64,000 nt of DNA from Lamprocystis purpurea DSM 4197 (lineage in GTDB: Bacteria > Pseudomonadota > Gammaproteobacteria > Chromatiales > Chromatiaceae): the NCBI RefSeq assembly GCF_000379525.1, contig NZ_KB902505.1, forward strand, positions 1,820 through 65,819, written 5' to 3'. Below the pieces are notes generated by a model. That model saw nothing but the letters and a program-made list of their open reading frames with translations, made no database searches and was not told the DNA's origin. The translations under genes and the position numbers were made by a program. Shown here in pieces: positions 16,923 to 27,111 of the stretch; within the stretch, counting starts at the first letter, position 1, and every line of letters starts with the position of its first letter.

Positions 16923-19742
16923 ATGGTCAGTAACCTGCTCAAGAAGGTCTTCGGCAGCCGCAATGAGCGGCTGGTCAAGAAGCTGCTCAAGTCCGTCAGT
17001 CGGATCAATGCGCTGGAGCCCGAGGTCCAGACACTCTCCGATGCGGCGCTCGCGGCCAAGACCCAAGAATTCCGCGGGCGGCTCGCGGCCGGCGAGGACG
17101 TGGAAAGCCTACTCCCCGAGGCCTTCGCCGTGGTCCGCGAGACCGGTCGGCGCGTGCTCGGGATGCGCCACTTCGATGTCCAGATGGTCGGCGGCATGGT
17201 GCTGCATCAAGGCAAAATCGCCGAGATGCGGACCGGCGAGGGCAAGACCCTGGTCGCCACCCTGGCCGCCTACCTCAACGCCCTGCCGGGCAAGGGCGTC
17301 CATGTCATCACCGTCAACGACTACCTCGCCCGCCGCGACGCCACCTGGATGGGCCGCATTTACCACGCGCTGGGTCTCTCCGTCGGGGTGATCAACTCCT
17401 CGGGCGGAATGGGGCCGGATACGGCCTCCTATCTCTATGATCCCGGGTTCGAGGCACCAGCAGGCGGCGGCTACCGCCACCTGCGCCCGGTGAGCCGCAA
17501 AGAGACCTATGCCGCGGACATCACCTACGGAACCAACAACGAGTATGGTTTCGACTATTTACGCGACAACATGGCCTTCACCGCCGAGCAGCGGACGCAA
17601 CGCGTGCCTTTCTACGCCATCGTCGACGAGGTGGACTCGATCCTCATCGACGAGGCGCGCACGCCGCTGATCATCTCCGGCCCCTCGGAGGGCAATACCG
17701 ACCTCTATCGCCAGATCGATGCCCTGATCCCGCGGCTGACCCGCCAGGACCCGATCACCAACGAGGAAGGCAAGCCCGACTTCGGCCCCGGCGACTTCTC
17801 GGTGGATGAGAAAGCCCGCCAGGTCTTCCTGAGCGAGGACGGTCACCAGAAAGTCGAGGACATGCTGGTGGAGATCGGGGTCTTACGCGAAGGCGATAGT
17901 CTTTACGACCCCGGCAACATCGTGCTGATGCACCATGTTTACGCGGCCCTGCGCGCCAACGCCCTGTTCCAGAAGAACGTCGAGTACATCGTGCGCGACG
18001 GTCAGATCATCATCGTCGATGAGTTCACCGGACGCACCATGCCCGGCCGGCGCTGGTCCGAGGGTCTGCACCAGGCGGTCGAGGCCAAGGAACGGGTGCC
18101 GATTCAGCCGGAAAACCAGACGATGGCCTCCATCACCTTCCAGAACCTGTTCCGGCTCTACCCGAAACTGGCGGGCATGACCGGCACGGCAGACACCGAG
18201 GCCTACGAATTCCAGCAGATCTACGGGCTCGAAGTGGCGGTCATCCCCACCAACCAGCCGATGATCCGCAAGGACCACGGCGACTTGGTCTACCTGACCC
18301 AGAAGGAAAAATATGATGCGGTCACCGAGGACATCCGCGACTGCGTGACCCGTGGTCAGCCGGTCCTGGTCGGCACGGCCTCCATCGAGACCTCGGAACT
18401 GGTTTCCAAGCTTTTAACCGAGGCCAAGATCCCGCACGAGGTGCTGAACGCCAAGCAGCACGAACGCGAGGCCGGAATCATCGCACAGGCCGGTCGCCCC
18501 GGCGCCGTCACCATCGCCACCAACATGGCCGGCCGCGGCACCGACATCGTGCTGGGCGGCAACCTCGATGCCGAATTGGAGGCAGCCGGCCCGCAAGCCG
18601 ACCAGGAGGCCATCCGCACCGCATGGAAACAGCGCCACGAGGCCGTCATCGCCGCCGGCGGACTGCATGTGGTCGGCACCGAACGCCACGAGTCCCGACG
18701 GATCGACAACCAGTTGCGCGGCCGCTCCGGACGCCAGGGCGATCCCGGTTCCAGTCGCTTCTATCTGTCGCTGGAAGACAACCTGATGCGCATCTTCGCC
18801 TCCGACCGGGTGGCGGGTATGATGCAGAAACTCGGCATGCAGCAAGGCGAGGCGATCGAACACCCCTGGGTCACCAAGGCCATCGCGAACGCCCAGCGCA
18901 AGGTCGAGGGCCGCAACTTCGACATCCGCAAGCAACTCCTGGAATACGACGACGTCGCCAACGACCAGCGCAAGGTCACCTATGGCCAGCGCCGCGAGTT
19001 GATGGACACCGCCGATGTGTCCGAGACCATCGCGGCGATGCGCGCGGATATCCTGGAGCGCGTGATCGACAGCTGCATCCCGCCGCAGAGCCTGGAAGAG
19101 CAGTGGGATACGGCCGGCCTGGAAAGCGCGTTGGCGGACACTTTCGGCGGTGACTGGCCCATTCGCCGCTGGCTCGAAGCCGACGACCAACTGCACGAGG
19201 AAACCTTACGTGAGCGGATCGGCGCCACCCTGGCCGAGCGCTACGCGGAGAAAGAGCAGCGCATCGGCACCGCAACCCTGCGCCAGATCGAAAAGGCGGT
19301 CATGCTCCAGACCCTGGACACCCACTGGAAGGACCACCTGGCGGCCATGGACTACCTGCGTCAGGGCATCCATCTGCGCGGCTACGCGCAAAAGAACCCC
19401 AAGCAGGAGTACAAACGCGAAGCCTTCGAGATGTTCTCCGCCATGTTGGAGGAGATCAAACAGGAGGTCATCGGCACCCTGGCGAAGCTTCGGGTAGAAC
19501 CCGAGGAGGAGTCGCTCGCCCTGGCCCCGCACGCGGCACCGGCGCACGAGTTCGCGTTCACGCACGAAGAGTTCCGGGGCTTCGACGGCGATACGACGCC
19601 GGATGACGCTGCCGAGCGGGAAGACAGGAGCGCCGCGCCGGCTCAGCCCTTCGTGCGCGATGGCCATAAGACCGGCCGCAATGAGCCCTGTCCCTGCGGA
19701 TCGGGCAAGAAGTTCAAGCACTGCCATGGCAAGGTCGGTTGA
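16923..19742 (+). CDS. secA: Preprotein translocase ATPase SecA
   Basis: 939 residues, close to the usual 901-950. It is the ATP motor that drives secretory proteins through SecYEG. Walker A is MRTGEGKT (about residue 100), followed by the DEAD-like motif [16 protein letters not shown] and [10 protein letters not shown] in the second nucleotide fold. The preprotein-binding, scaffold and wing domains are intact. The C-terminal zinc motif is complete ([14 protein letters not shown]) after an acidic linker. ATG at 16923. It is followed after 9 bases by argJ. No secM-like arrest peptide was seen upstream. Confidence 0.98.
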   Translation: MVSNLLKKVFGSRNERLVKKLLKSVSRINALEPEVQTLSDAALAAKTQEFRGRLAAGEDVESLLPEAFAVVRETGRRVLGMRHFDVQMVGGMVLHQGKIAEMRTGEGKTLVATLAAYLNALPGKGVHVITVNDYLARRDATWMGRIYHALGLSVGVINSSGGMGPDTASYLYDPGFEAPAGGGYRHLRPVSRKETYAADITYGTNNEYGFDYLRDNMAFTAEQRTQRVPFYAIVDEVDSILIDEARTPLIISGPSEGNTDLYRQIDALIPRLTRQDPITNEEGKPDFGPGDFSVDEKARQVFLSEDGHQKVEDMLVEIGVLREGDSLYDPGNIVLMHHVYAALRANALFQKNVEYIVRDGQIIIVDEFTGRTMPGRRWSEGLHQAVEAKERVPIQPENQTMASITFQNLFRLYPKLAGMTGTADTEAYEFQQIYGLEVAVIPTNQPMIRKDHGDLVYLTQKEKYDAVTEDIRDCVTRGQPVLVGTASIETSELVSKLLTEAKIPHEVLNAKQHEREAGIIAQAGRPGAVTIATNMAGRGTDIVLGGNLDAELEAAGPQADQEAIRTAWKQRHEAVIAAGGLHVVGTERHESRRIDNQLRGRSGRQGDPGSSRFYLSLEDNLMRIFASDRVAGMMQKLGMQQGEAIEHPWVTKAIANAQRKVEGRNFDIRKQLLEYDDVANDQRKVTYGQRRELMDTADVSETIAAMRADILERVIDSCIPPQSLEEQWDTAGLESALADTFGGDWPIRRWLEADDQLHEETLRERIGATLAERYAEKEQRIGTATLRQIEKAVMLQTLDTHWKDHLAAMDYLRQGIHLRGYAQKNPKQEYKREAFEMFSAMLEEIKQEVIGTLAKLRVEPEEESLALAPHAAPAHEFAFTHEEFRGFDGDTTPDDAAEREDRSAAPAQPFVRDGHKTGRNEPCPCGSGKKFKHCHGKVG

Positions 19743-19751
19743 GGCCGCGCC

Positions 19752-20966
19752 ATGAGCGAGCAAGCCGAACTGCATTTCCTCCCGGTACCCGGGGTCCGCC
19801 TGGCCGCAACCGCGGCCGGCATCCGCTATCGCGACCGCAATGATCTGGTTCTCTTCGAGTTGGCGGAAGGATCACAGTGTGCCGCGGTGTTCACCCGCAA
19901 TGCATTTTGCGCCGCACCAGTCACGCTGGCGCGCACCCACTTGCACGCGGGTGCACCACGCTGGTGGCTCGTCAATGCCGGTAACGCCAACGCCGGCACC
20001 GGCGCCCGCGGCCTGCTGGACGCGGCCGCCACCTGTCAGGCACTCGCTGAACTGACCGGGGCGCCCGCCGAGCGGGTACTGCCCTTTTCGACCGGGGTCA
20101 TCGGCGAGCACCTGCCGGTCGACCGCTTCGCCGCCGCCCTGCCGGGGCTCTTGGGACGGCTGGACGGCGCCAACTGGCCCGCTGCCGCCCGCGCCATCAT
20201 GACCACGGATACGGTACCCAAGCTGGTCTCCAGGCAGTTCGACCTTGCTGGACGTACCGCGACCTTGACCGGCATTGCCAAAGGCGCCGGCATGATCTGC
20301 CCCAACATGGCCACCATGCTCGCCTTTCTGGCCACCGATGCAGCGCTCACACCCGACCTGCTCGATGGCTGCCTGCACGCCGCGGTCGAACGCTCGTTCA
20401 ACGCCATCACCGTGGACGGCGACACCTCCACCAACGACGCCTGCGTCCTGGCCGCCACCGGCGTCCTGGGCAACGCCCCCATCGCCGCGGCCGACAGCCC
20501 GGACTTCGCCTCGTTCCAGAGCGCCCTGGAGTCGGTCTGTGTGGAACTGGCCACGGCCATCGTGCGCGACGCGGAGGGCGCCACCAAGCTGGTGACGGTC
20601 CGTGTCGAAGGTGCCGCCAGTCACGCCGAGGCGCGCCAGGTCGGTTACACCATCGCCCACTCGCCGCTAGTCAAGACCGCGCTCTTCGCCTCCGACCCCA
20701 ACTGGGGCCGTATCCTCGCCGCCGTGGGGCGCGCCGGGCTCCAGGACCTTGACATCAGCGGCGTGCGGGTCTGGCTCGGCGACGTGCTGATCGTCGACAG
20801 CGGGGGCCGCGCCCTCTGCTACACCGAGAACGCGGGCGCTGCCGTCATGCGGGCACCGGAGATCCTGATCCGCGTGGCGCTGGGTCGTGGCACGGCCGCC
20901 GCGGAGATTCTGACCTGCGACCTGTCCTACGACTATGTGCGGATCAATGCGGAGTATCGGTCGTAA
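19752..20966 (+). CDS. argJ: Glutamate N-acetyltransferase / amino-acid acetyltransferase
   Basis: 404-residue ornithine acetyltransferase of the cyclic arginine pathway. It moves the acetyl group from N-acetylornithine to glutamate. The self-cleavage site is visible as CPNMATMLAF, where cleavage before the Thr exposes the nucleophile. The oxyanion-hole region (TTDTVPK, KGAGMICP) and the C-terminal SPLVKTALF and NWGRILAAVG motifs are intact. It starts 9 bases after secA, so the two are probably co-transcribed despite unrelated roles. Confidence 0.96.
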   Translation: MSEQAELHFLPVPGVRLAATAAGIRYRDRNDLVLFELAEGSQCAAVFTRNAFCAAPVTLARTHLHAGAPRWWLVNAGNANAGTGARGLLDAAATCQALAELTGAPAERVLPFSTGVIGEHLPVDRFAAALPGLLGRLDGANWPAAARAIMTTDTVPKLVSRQFDLAGRTATLTGIAKGAGMICPNMATMLAFLATDAALTPDLLDGCLHAAVERSFNAITVDGDTSTNDACVLAATGVLGNAPIAAADSPDFASFQSALESVCVELATAIVRDAEGATKLVTVRVEGAASHAEARQVGYTIAHSPLVKTALFASDPNWGRILAAVGRAGLQDLDISGVRVWLGDVLIVDSGGRALCYTENAGAAVMRAPEILIRVALGRGTAAAEILTCDLSYDYVRINAEYRS

Positions 20967-21135
20967 ACCGCGCCTAGCACGGTATGCGATGTTTTTGAAT
21001 GGGATCGGCGTCGGCAGACTCGACGATTGCTGGAGTTGGCGCGGTTTAAGGTTTTGAACCGCGTCTCCACCGAGCTCGGTGAAATCTCAGTCGCCTATTG
21101 ACTTCATGGACACCGCTTCTTCACGGCTGAGCAAT

Positions 21136-22098
21136 ATGACCCGGCAACAAATTCATGTCATGGCGGGAGCCATTCTCGATGATCAGGGCCGGGTGCTGGT
21201 CACACGCCGCCCCGATCATGTTCACCAGGGCGGACGCTGGGAGTTTCCCGGCGGCAAACTGGAGCCCGGCGAAACCCCGGAGCAGGGACTCGCCCGCGAA
21301 TTGGCAGAGGAACTGGGGATCAGTATCGGCGCCAGCCGACCACTGATCCGCGTCCACCACGACTATGGCGACCGCCATATTCTGCTCGACGTGCATCGGG
21401 TCGAGACCTACTCCGGACTCCCCGTCGGCATGGAAGGCCAGCCCCTGGCCTGGCTGGCACCGGAAGCCATGGACCCCGCGCGCTTCCCGGCCGCCGACCG
21501 GCCGATCATCAGCGCCCTGCGCCTGCCCTCGCTCCTGCTGATCACCGGGGCGGACCCGCGGGACCCGGCGAATCTCCTGGCACGACTGCGACGCGCCATC
21601 CAGGACGGCATCCGCCTGATTCAACTGCGCGCCCATGCACTGGATGACCGGGCCTACCGTGAACTCGCCGCCCAAGCCTATCCGCTCTGTGCCGTGGCGG
21701 GCGCGCGGCTCATCCTGAATCGCGACCCGGCGGCCGTCGCGTCCTGTCCGCGTCACGGGCTGCATCTGCGCGCCCAGACCCTGGCCGCCCTGGATCAACG
21801 TCCTGGCGTCAGCGGCGAGTGGGTGAGCGCCTCCTGCCACACGGCCGCGGAACTGACACGCGCCGCCGCCTTGGGGCTGGACTATGCGCTGCTCTCCCCG
21901 GTCAACCCCACCGCGACCCATCCGGATGCGCGACCATTGGGCTGGGCACGCTTCCAGGAACTGATCGAGCCGACCCCCCTCCCCGTCTACGCCCTGGGCG
22001 GACTCGGCCCCGCGGATCTGACGACGGCGATCCGCCATGGTGCCCAAGGGATCGCCGCCATCAGCGGATTGTGGCCGGCGGCAGTCGACGGCGGCTGA
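21136..22098 (+). CDS. Nudix hydrolase fused to a ThiE-like domain
   Basis: About 320 residues. The N-terminal half is a MutT-type Nudix domain with a complete box (GGKLEPGETPEQGLARELAE followed by ELGI), suited to hydrolysing 8-oxo-dGTP. The C-terminal half (from about residue 135) has the TIM-barrel pattern of thiamine-phosphate synthase, but key residues differ. QLRxK is QLRAHA, the ND pair is NR, and the HLGQxD motif is HLRAQT. The second domain is therefore probably not a working ThiE. The ATG at 21136 gives the standard start MTRQQIHVMAGAI; in-frame starts at 21079 and 21106 exist. It stands alone after argJ. Confidence 0.85.
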   Translation: MTRQQIHVMAGAILDDQGRVLVTRRPDHVHQGGRWEFPGGKLEPGETPEQGLARELAEELGISIGASRPLIRVHHDYGDRHILLDVHRVETYSGLPVGMEGQPLAWLAPEAMDPARFPAADRPIISALRLPSLLLITGADPRDPANLLARLRRAIQDGIRLIQLRAHALDDRAYRELAAQAYPLCAVAGARLILNRDPAAVASCPRHGLHLRAQTLAALDQRPGVSGEWVSASCHTAAELTRAAALGLDYALLSPVNPTATHPDARPLGWARFQELIEPTPLPVYALGGLGPADLTTAIRHGAQGIAAISGLWPAAVDGG

Positions 22099-22110
22099 GC
22101 GACCATTCTT

Positions 22111-22306
22111 CTCGTTCCCACGCTCCAGCGTAGGAATGCCGTCCGGCCGCTCCAGCGGCCGGTGGCCCCAAGTGACGCGGGAGCGTGGGAGCCAGATCAA
22201 ATCCTCTTCTCGTTCCCACGCTCCAGCGTGGGAATGCCGTCCGGCCGCTCCAGCGGCCGGTGGCCCCACGTGACGCAGGAGCGTGGGAGCCAGATCAGAT
22301 CCTTAG
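22111..22306. repeat. Two tandem 98-bp palindromic units
   Basis: Two nearly identical units start at 22111 and 22209. Each holds a hairpin with arms TTCCCACGCT / AGCGTGGGAA, a second with arms CCGGCCGCT / AGCGGCCGG, and a third inverted copy of GCGTGGGA near the end. They lie in the convergent gap between the Nudix-ThiE gene and the WecG-like gene, where they could act as a two-way transcript stabiliser or terminator. That role is inferred. Confidence 0.8.
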
Positions 22307-22380
22307 CGGTCTCTTACACCCAAGCGACGCAGAAAACCGATCGGCAGCGGGCTGCTCATGCCCGACTTGAATCGCTTCTC

Positions 22381-22403
22381 CGATTACGACAACGACAACG
22401 ATC
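22381..22403. repeat. Dispersed GATTACGACAACGACAACGA motif, copy 1
   Basis: The 20-base motif recurs at 50001-50019 (inverted), 50219-50241, 57757-57780 (inverted) and 57831-57860. Downstream bases (TGTTTAACTAAATTCCG) resemble those beside the 50001 copy (GTGTTTAACTGATTTCTG), so the repeat is larger than the core. Confidence 0.7.
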
Positions 22404-22414
22404 GTATTCGATGT

Positions 22415-23269
22415 TTAACTAAATTCCGACTCGTTCCTACCACTCTTTTCAGCATCACCACCACGCCTCAGCCGGTAAGCGAGACTCTCGCGCAACCCGT
22501 GATAGAGAAACTGCGGGCCATCGATGAGATCCCGCCGCCACACCTTGCGCGGCTCCATGGCCAAGCGCCAGAGCCACTCGAAACCCGCATCCCCCAGCCA
22601 GGACGGCACCCGTGTCACCGTTCCACTCAGGAACCCGAAGGCGGCACCGACACCGATCACCACCGGCACCCGCAGGCGCTCGCGATAAGCATCGATCCAG
22701 CGTTCCTGCCGCGGCAGACCCAGTCCAACCCATAGCAGATCGGCCCCCGACGCATTGATACGGTCCAGATCGGCGTCAACCTCCGCGGGGCTCAGGGGTC
22801 GGAACGGCGGCGATCGGACACCGACAATGCGATGACCCGGATAGTCACCGGCGAGGCGCCGACTCAGCGCGTCCAGGGTCGCCTCGGTATCGCCGTAGAA
22901 GAAGCTGGAATAGCCACGGGCATCGGCAGCCAGCAGCACCCGCCGCATCAACTCGGCGCCCGGCACCCGCTCCGGCAGGGGCTGCCCGCGCAGACGCGCC
23001 AGCCAGATAGGCGCGATGCCATCCGGACAGAACAGGTCGGCGCGGTTCAGGATGGTACGAAAGGCAGGGTCCCGATAACCGGTCCAGATGCCGTGGAAAC
23101 CGGTCACCACGACATGGTGCGGCCGTGGGGGACGTTCGGCGATCCACCCCTCAATGCGGGCGACCGCATCGTCGGTCCCCACGCGATCGATCTGCGCACC
23201 CAGGATCGTCACCTGCGCGCGCGGCCTGACCTGCGGCAGTATGGAACCGGCGCTTGCGGTGCCGCTCAT
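22415..23269 (-). CDS. WecG/TagA/CpsF-family glycosyltransferase
   Basis: 284 residues of the GT26 family, which transfers N-acetyl-mannosamine-type sugars or glucose to lipid-linked intermediates at the inner face of the membrane. Motifs: VTILGAQIDRVGTDDA near the start, a PDGIAPIWLARL segment, and LLWVGLGLPRQERWIDAYRE, the family signature. The start at 23269 (MSGTASAG) has GGAGG 6 nt upstream and overlaps the upstream epimerase stop (ATGA), although the frame is open to 23560. It is the last gene of the minus-strand operon. Confidence 0.9.
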   Translation of the reverse strand: MSGTASAGSILPQVRPRAQVTILGAQIDRVGTDDAVARIEGWIAERPPRPHHVVVTGFHGIWTGYRDPAFRTILNRADLFCPDGIAPIWLARLRGQPLPERVPGAELMRRVLLAADARGYSSFFYGDTEATLDALSRRLAGDYPGHRIVGVRSPPFRPLSPAEVDADLDRINASGADLLWVGLGLPRQERWIDAYRERLRVPVVIGVGAAFGFLSGTVTRVPSWLGDAGFEWLWRLAMEPRKVWRRDLIDGPQFLYHGLRESLAYRLRRGGDAEKSGRNESEFS

Positions 23270-24243
23270 CGCGCCGCCTCCGCCGCCGCGACCTGGCCCG
23301 CGATCCAGGTATAGGTCGCCGCCAACCCCTCGCGCAGGGGTCGGCTCGGTGCCCAGCCAAGCCGGGCGCGGATCAGCCGGTTGTCCGAGTTGCGCCCACG
23401 CACTCCCAATGGACCGGCAATATGCTCGATGGTCAGCGGCTTGTCTGCAATCTCCATGATCATCCGCGCGAACTGGTTGATCGAGACCATCTCGGTCGAA
23501 CCGATATTCAGTGGACCGGCAAAGTCCGACGCCATGAAACGCAGGACCCCCTCCAGACATTCATCGATAGCCAGGAAGGAGCGCGTCTGTTCCCCATCGC
23601 CCCAAATCTCGATACTGCCTCCCGGCGGCGCCGCGGCAACCTTGCGGCAAAGCGCCGCGGGAGCCTTCTCACGGCCATCGTTCCAGCTTCCCTCAGGGCC
23701 GAAGACATTGTGGAAGCGCGCGACCCGCACCTGCAGCCCGTAGTTCCTGGCGTAGGCGAAGTACAGGCGCTCGCTGAAGAGCTTCTCCCAGCCGTAGTCG
23801 CTATCCGGGTCGGCCGGATAGACCGAGTCTTCGACCGTGGTCGGCGCCTCGGGATCGCACTGGTTGTGGCGCGGATAGACGCAGGCCGACGAGGAGTAGA
23901 ACACCCGCTCGACCCCGGCCCGGCGGCAAGCCTCCACCACGTTGAGATTGATCAGAGCCGAGTTGTGCATGATCTCGGCATCGTGTTCGCCGGTGAAGGT
24001 GAAGCCGGCGCCCCCCATGTCGGCGGCGAGTTGATAGACCTCGACGCTGCCGGCCACCACGCGGGCTACCAAGTCGGGGTCGCGCAGGTCACCGAGAATA
24101 AACTCATCCGCCGCGCTGGCTGCGAAGGGCGGCGACTTCAGATCCACGCCGCGAACCTGCCGGCCTTCGGCCTTGAGGCGTCGCACCAGGTGCGCGCCGA
24201 TAAATCCGCCGGCACCGCAGACCAGCGCCAGATGATTGCTCAT
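23266..24243 (-). CDS. GDP-mannose 3,5-epimerase homologue
   Basis: 325-residue extended SDR. The NAD loop is CGAGGFIGAHL at the start; the catalytic region shows YSSSACVYP and YGWEK. Diagnostic stretches match plant GDP-mannose 3,5-epimerase very closely: LAADMGGAGF, FHNVFGPEGSW, GREKAPAALCRK, WGDGEQTRSF and GPLGVRGRNSDN. That enzyme converts GDP-D-mannose to GDP-L-galactose (and GDP-L-gulose). Here it probably supplies a nucleotide sugar for the second polysaccharide. The specific call is from remembered family motifs, not a search. It is coupled to the WecG-like gene by a 4-base overlap. Confidence 0.8.
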   Translation of the reverse strand: MSNHLALVCGAGGFIGAHLVRRLKAEGRQVRGVDLKSPPFAASAADEFILGDLRDPDLVARVVAGSVEVYQLAADMGGAGFTFTGEHDAEIMHNSALINLNVVEACRRAGVERVFYSSSACVYPRHNQCDPEAPTTVEDSVYPADPDSDYGWEKLFSERLYFAYARNYGLQVRVARFHNVFGPEGSWNDGREKAPAALCRKVAAAPPGGSIEIWGDGEQTRSFLAIDECLEGVLRFMASDFAGPLNIGSTEMVSINQFARMIMEIADKPLTIEHIAGPLGVRGRNSDNRLIRARLGWAPSRPLREGLAATYTWIAGQVAAAEAAR

Positions 24244-24362
24244 ACCAGGACCTCCGGCATCCCCGCGACGGCTGGGGCGCTATCGCCGCCACCAACCAAA
24301 CCCCAACGCTTGCTCATGCTCTTCCTCGCTGCAACGTCACATCGTCCAGATCCGCGCGACTG

Positions 24363-25715
24363 TCACGCTCCCAGTGGACCGCGCCGACCGAGGCCAGCGA
24401 TGGACTGCGTCAGCCGCGCGCGTCGCCACTCCGGCCCGCGCACCCGTTCGAGGGTACCGAGATAGGCGAGCAACGGCGCATGCAGCAGCAGATCGACACT
24501 GTACAGGGCGGCGGTGTTTTCGGGGATGTTGCGAATCGTCAAATACGCCATGATACCGCCAACCTGGAGCAGGAACAGCCACTCCCCATGGTCGCGCGCA
24601 TAGCCGCGCAGCACCGCTCGGGCGAACAACACCCAGCCCCACAAAAGCCCGCCGAGATAGAGTGCGGCGCCCGGATAGCCGGCGGCCAGCGCGGCGTACA
24701 GCAGTCCGTTCTGCGCATTCAGACCGATCAGGCGGCTATCCGCCTCGGGTCCGGAACCGAGCCACGGTGCCGCCTCCACCACCCGCCAGCCCAGGCGCCA
24801 GATCAGGTCGCGGCCGGTCATCGACTGCAGTTTCGACAACGCATCGCCGCGGGTCGCGAAATCGATCAGATAGCGAAGCCAGCCCTCCGGAAACAGCCCC
24901 GATAGCAGCGCCAACCCGGCCAGCAGCATCGCAGCGACTCCAACGTATCGGGTCCGACCGCCAAACAACCAGACCACCAGGCCCAGCGCGAAAGCGGCCC
25001 CGACGATGCCCTGACGGGCTTGAAACAACCAGATCGCCCCCAGCGCGGCCAGGCTAAGCGCCGCCCAGATCAAGCGTCGGAAGCCATGCCCCCCCAGCGC
25101 CATCACCAGTCCAACCACCGCGGGTATCATCGCCAGACGCGCCATACCAGTGGAGCGCGAGATCGCCCCGAACCGACCGAGATCCGTCCGGTGGACCAAC
25201 CCGTGGGCAGTCATCCCAAGCTCACTCTTTACCAGCAACACATCGCGGGCGATGAATAGCATCCCGACGAATAACAGGGTTGTCAACAGCCAGATCAAGC
25301 GATTGCTCGCCATCGCCTGCGGCAGCGGAGCAACACTGCCGAAAGACCAGTCGATGGCCGCGAATACGCCGAGATAGGCGAACGCCCAGTACCAGACCGA
25401 AAAATCGGTGCCGGTCAGCAGGGCGGCCAGCAGCGCCAACAATGCATAGCCGATCCACAGCCCCTCGGCCAGGGTCGGCACCCGGTGTCGCTGCCGCAGC
25501 AGCGGCGATAACAGGGGCCAGAGGGCGAGGGGGAGCAAGGGCCCCAGCGTGCGCAGTGCATTGACCCAATCAACAAAGTCCTGTGGCGCCTCTTTCAGAT
25601 GCCAAGGGCCGCCATTGATCCCTGCCCAACAGCTAAGCCAAACCAACAGCAGCCAGAACCACCGTGCGCCAAAGACGGGGGGTACCCCGTCAGCGGATCG
25701 GTGTGACCGGAACAC
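24363..25715 (-). CDS. O-antigen polymerase/ligase-like membrane protein (Wzy/WaaL)
   Basis: About 450 residues with some 10-12 predicted membrane helices. The Wzy_C-type periplasmic region is recognisable: SMTGRDLIWRLGWRVVEAAP, LGSGPEADSRL, NAQNGLLYAALAAGYPG. A GTG at 25715 is the likely start, with AGGAG 6 nt upstream (accaggagagacgg), and it overlaps the upstream glycosyltransferase by 26 bases. The frame is open to 25910 but that part is soluble and unlike the family. With a Wzx-like flippase in the same locus, a polymerase role is more likely than a ligase role; sequence alone cannot decide. Confidence 0.82.
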   Translation of the reverse strand: MFRSHRSADGVPPVFGARWFWLLLVWLSCWAGINGGPWHLKEAPQDFVDWVNALRTLGPLLPLALWPLLSPLLRQRHRVPTLAEGLWIGYALLALLAALLTGTDFSVWYWAFAYLGVFAAIDWSFGSVAPLPQAMASNRLIWLLTTLLFVGMLFIARDVLLVKSELGMTAHGLVHRTDLGRFGAISRSTGMARLAMIPAVVGLVMALGGHGFRRLIWAALSLAALGAIWLFQARQGIVGAAFALGLVVWLFGGRTRYVGVAAMLLAGLALLSGLFPEGWLRYLIDFATRGDALSKLQSMTGRDLIWRLGWRVVEAAPWLGSGPEADSRLIGLNAQNGLLYAALAAGYPGAALYLGGLLWGWVLFARAVLRGYARDHGEWLFLLQVGGIMAYLTIRNIPENTAALYSVDLLLHAPLLAYLGTLERVRGPEWRRARLTQSIAGLGRRGPLGA

Positions 25716-27111
25716 CCGTCTCTCCTGGTATGCCGTTCGGGGTACACTGACTATCGGGGATGGCCAAAACCCGCGTATACACATATTGAAGCGCTTCGAT
25801 CTTGGCCGGAAGATCGTATTGCCCGGCCCGCGCCAAGGCACCGGCGGCGAGGCGCCGACGCTCGGGTTCATCGGCCGCAAGCTGCCGCAGCGCCGCCCTG
25901 AGCGCACCAACGAAGGTCGCCGGCCGGTCGATTGGCAGACAGATCCCAGCGGCCGCCGTCACTACATCGGGGAAGCCGCAATGGTCGGGGCAAAGCACCG
26001 GCAGCCCCTGACTCATCGCCTCCAGCAACACCGTTGAGGTCAGGTCTTGCAGACTGGTGATGACAAACAGATGCGCCCGGCGCAGCCCGCTGATCGCCTC
26101 CGAGCGACGCACCTTGCCGTGCCAGGTACAGCGCGAGGCAACAAGCCCGAGCCGCGCCACCTGCCGTTGCCAGGCAGCGGTTCGTGGCCCGCTACCGTAG
26201 ATGTCGAGCCGCCAGTCGAGATCCGCGGCCAATCCGGCAAGCGCCCGCAACAACAGCGGCAGGGCCTTGCGGGGGATATGGGCGCCACTCCAGGCCAGTC
26301 GCAGGGGTTCATCGGGACCGCGCAACGAGATCGCCGAGACACGGGGCGGGGACGTCACCTCGCTGACGATCGTGCTCGGGCAACCATAGCAGCGTTGCAG
26401 CGCCCCGGCGATGCCGCTGGTGGCGGCGATCAGGCCGGGACCGGCGCGGACCGCCGCCTGCCGCGGTGCCCTCAATAGCCAACGATGGAGTTGATTCATG
26501 ACATTGCGCCCGCCGAAATAAAGCATACCGACGGGACCCAGCGCGCCGAACAATCGCCAAGGAGTGTCCTCCATGCCGCCGATGGGACCCCAGACGAAGG
26601 GAGGCGCGAGACGCCAGAGCCCCCCGGGGAAGCGGAACCCGACATAGGTGAGTTGATGCGTCAGATCGTAGTGCTGCCCCGCGACGAGCCGGGCCGCGAT
26701 CCGCGCCGCGGACCGCAGCCAACTGCGATAGGCGTGGTTCATCAGCGGCTTCAGTAATGAGCCTTCAATCCGGCACCAGGATGGTGTTGGCCGGTAATGC
26801 CAGGGGCGGGACGGTGGATAGATGAAAGTGACATGCGATGCCCACGGGGCACTGGCAGTCCGCAGATAGGCCTCGATCGCATCACGATGAAAGCCGGCTG
26901 TGATGACGGTGACCTCGCAAAATGAGGCCATCGCCTGAACCCAATTCCAGCCTACTGCCTCCTCGGAACCCCGGGTCGGATGGCAGGCGTAGGCGCAGAC
27001 CAGGATGCGCGGGCGCGGCAGCACCCAACCACTGGTCGTGCTTGGGGTCGCGGTTGGCAGAGCCATGCCCGGGCGACCTGAGGTCCAGGTCCAGCTAAGC
27101 TCATCGGCCAT
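25690..27111 (-). CDS. Glycosyltransferase family 4
   Basis: About 473 residues from an ATG at 27111 (MADELSWTW), with AGGA 6 nt upstream and an 11-base overlap with the upstream GT2 gene. The N-terminal acceptor domain begins PRPRILVCAYACHPTRGSEEAVGWNW, typical of GT4 enzymes with a GSE loop. The donor domain shows LRLAWSGAHIPRKALPLLLRAL, LDIYGSGPR and LEAMSQGLPVLCPDHCGFPDVV. Cytoplasmic; donor unknown. It is in one operon with the GT2 gene upstream and the polymerase-like gene downstream. Confidence 0.87.
   Translation of the reverse strand: MADELSWTWTSGRPGMALPTATPSTTSGWVLPRPRILVCAYACHPTRGSEEAVGWNWVQAMASFCEVTVITAGFHRDAIEAYLRTASAPWASHVTFIYPPSRPWHYRPTPSWCRIEGSLLKPLMNHAYRSWLRSAARIAARLVAGQHYDLTHQLTYVGFRFPGGLWRLAPPFVWGPIGGMEDTPWRLFGALGPVGMLYFGGRNVMNQLHRWLLRAPRQAAVRAGPGLIAATSGIAGALQRCYGCPSTIVSEVTSPPRVSAISLRGPDEPLRLAWSGAHIPRKALPLLLRALAGLAADLDWRLDIYGSGPRTAAWQRQVARLGLVASRCTWHGKVRRSEAISGLRRAHLFVITSLQDLTSTVLLEAMSQGLPVLCPDHCGFPDVVTAAAGICLPIDRPATFVGALRAALRQLAADEPERRRLAAGALARAGQYDLPAKIEALQYVYTRVLAIPDSQCTPNGIPGETGVPVTPIR

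Noticed and set aside
23254..24465. 403-codon plus-strand open frame
   Set aside because: Antisense to the epimerase gene, which shows clear SDR and GME motifs.
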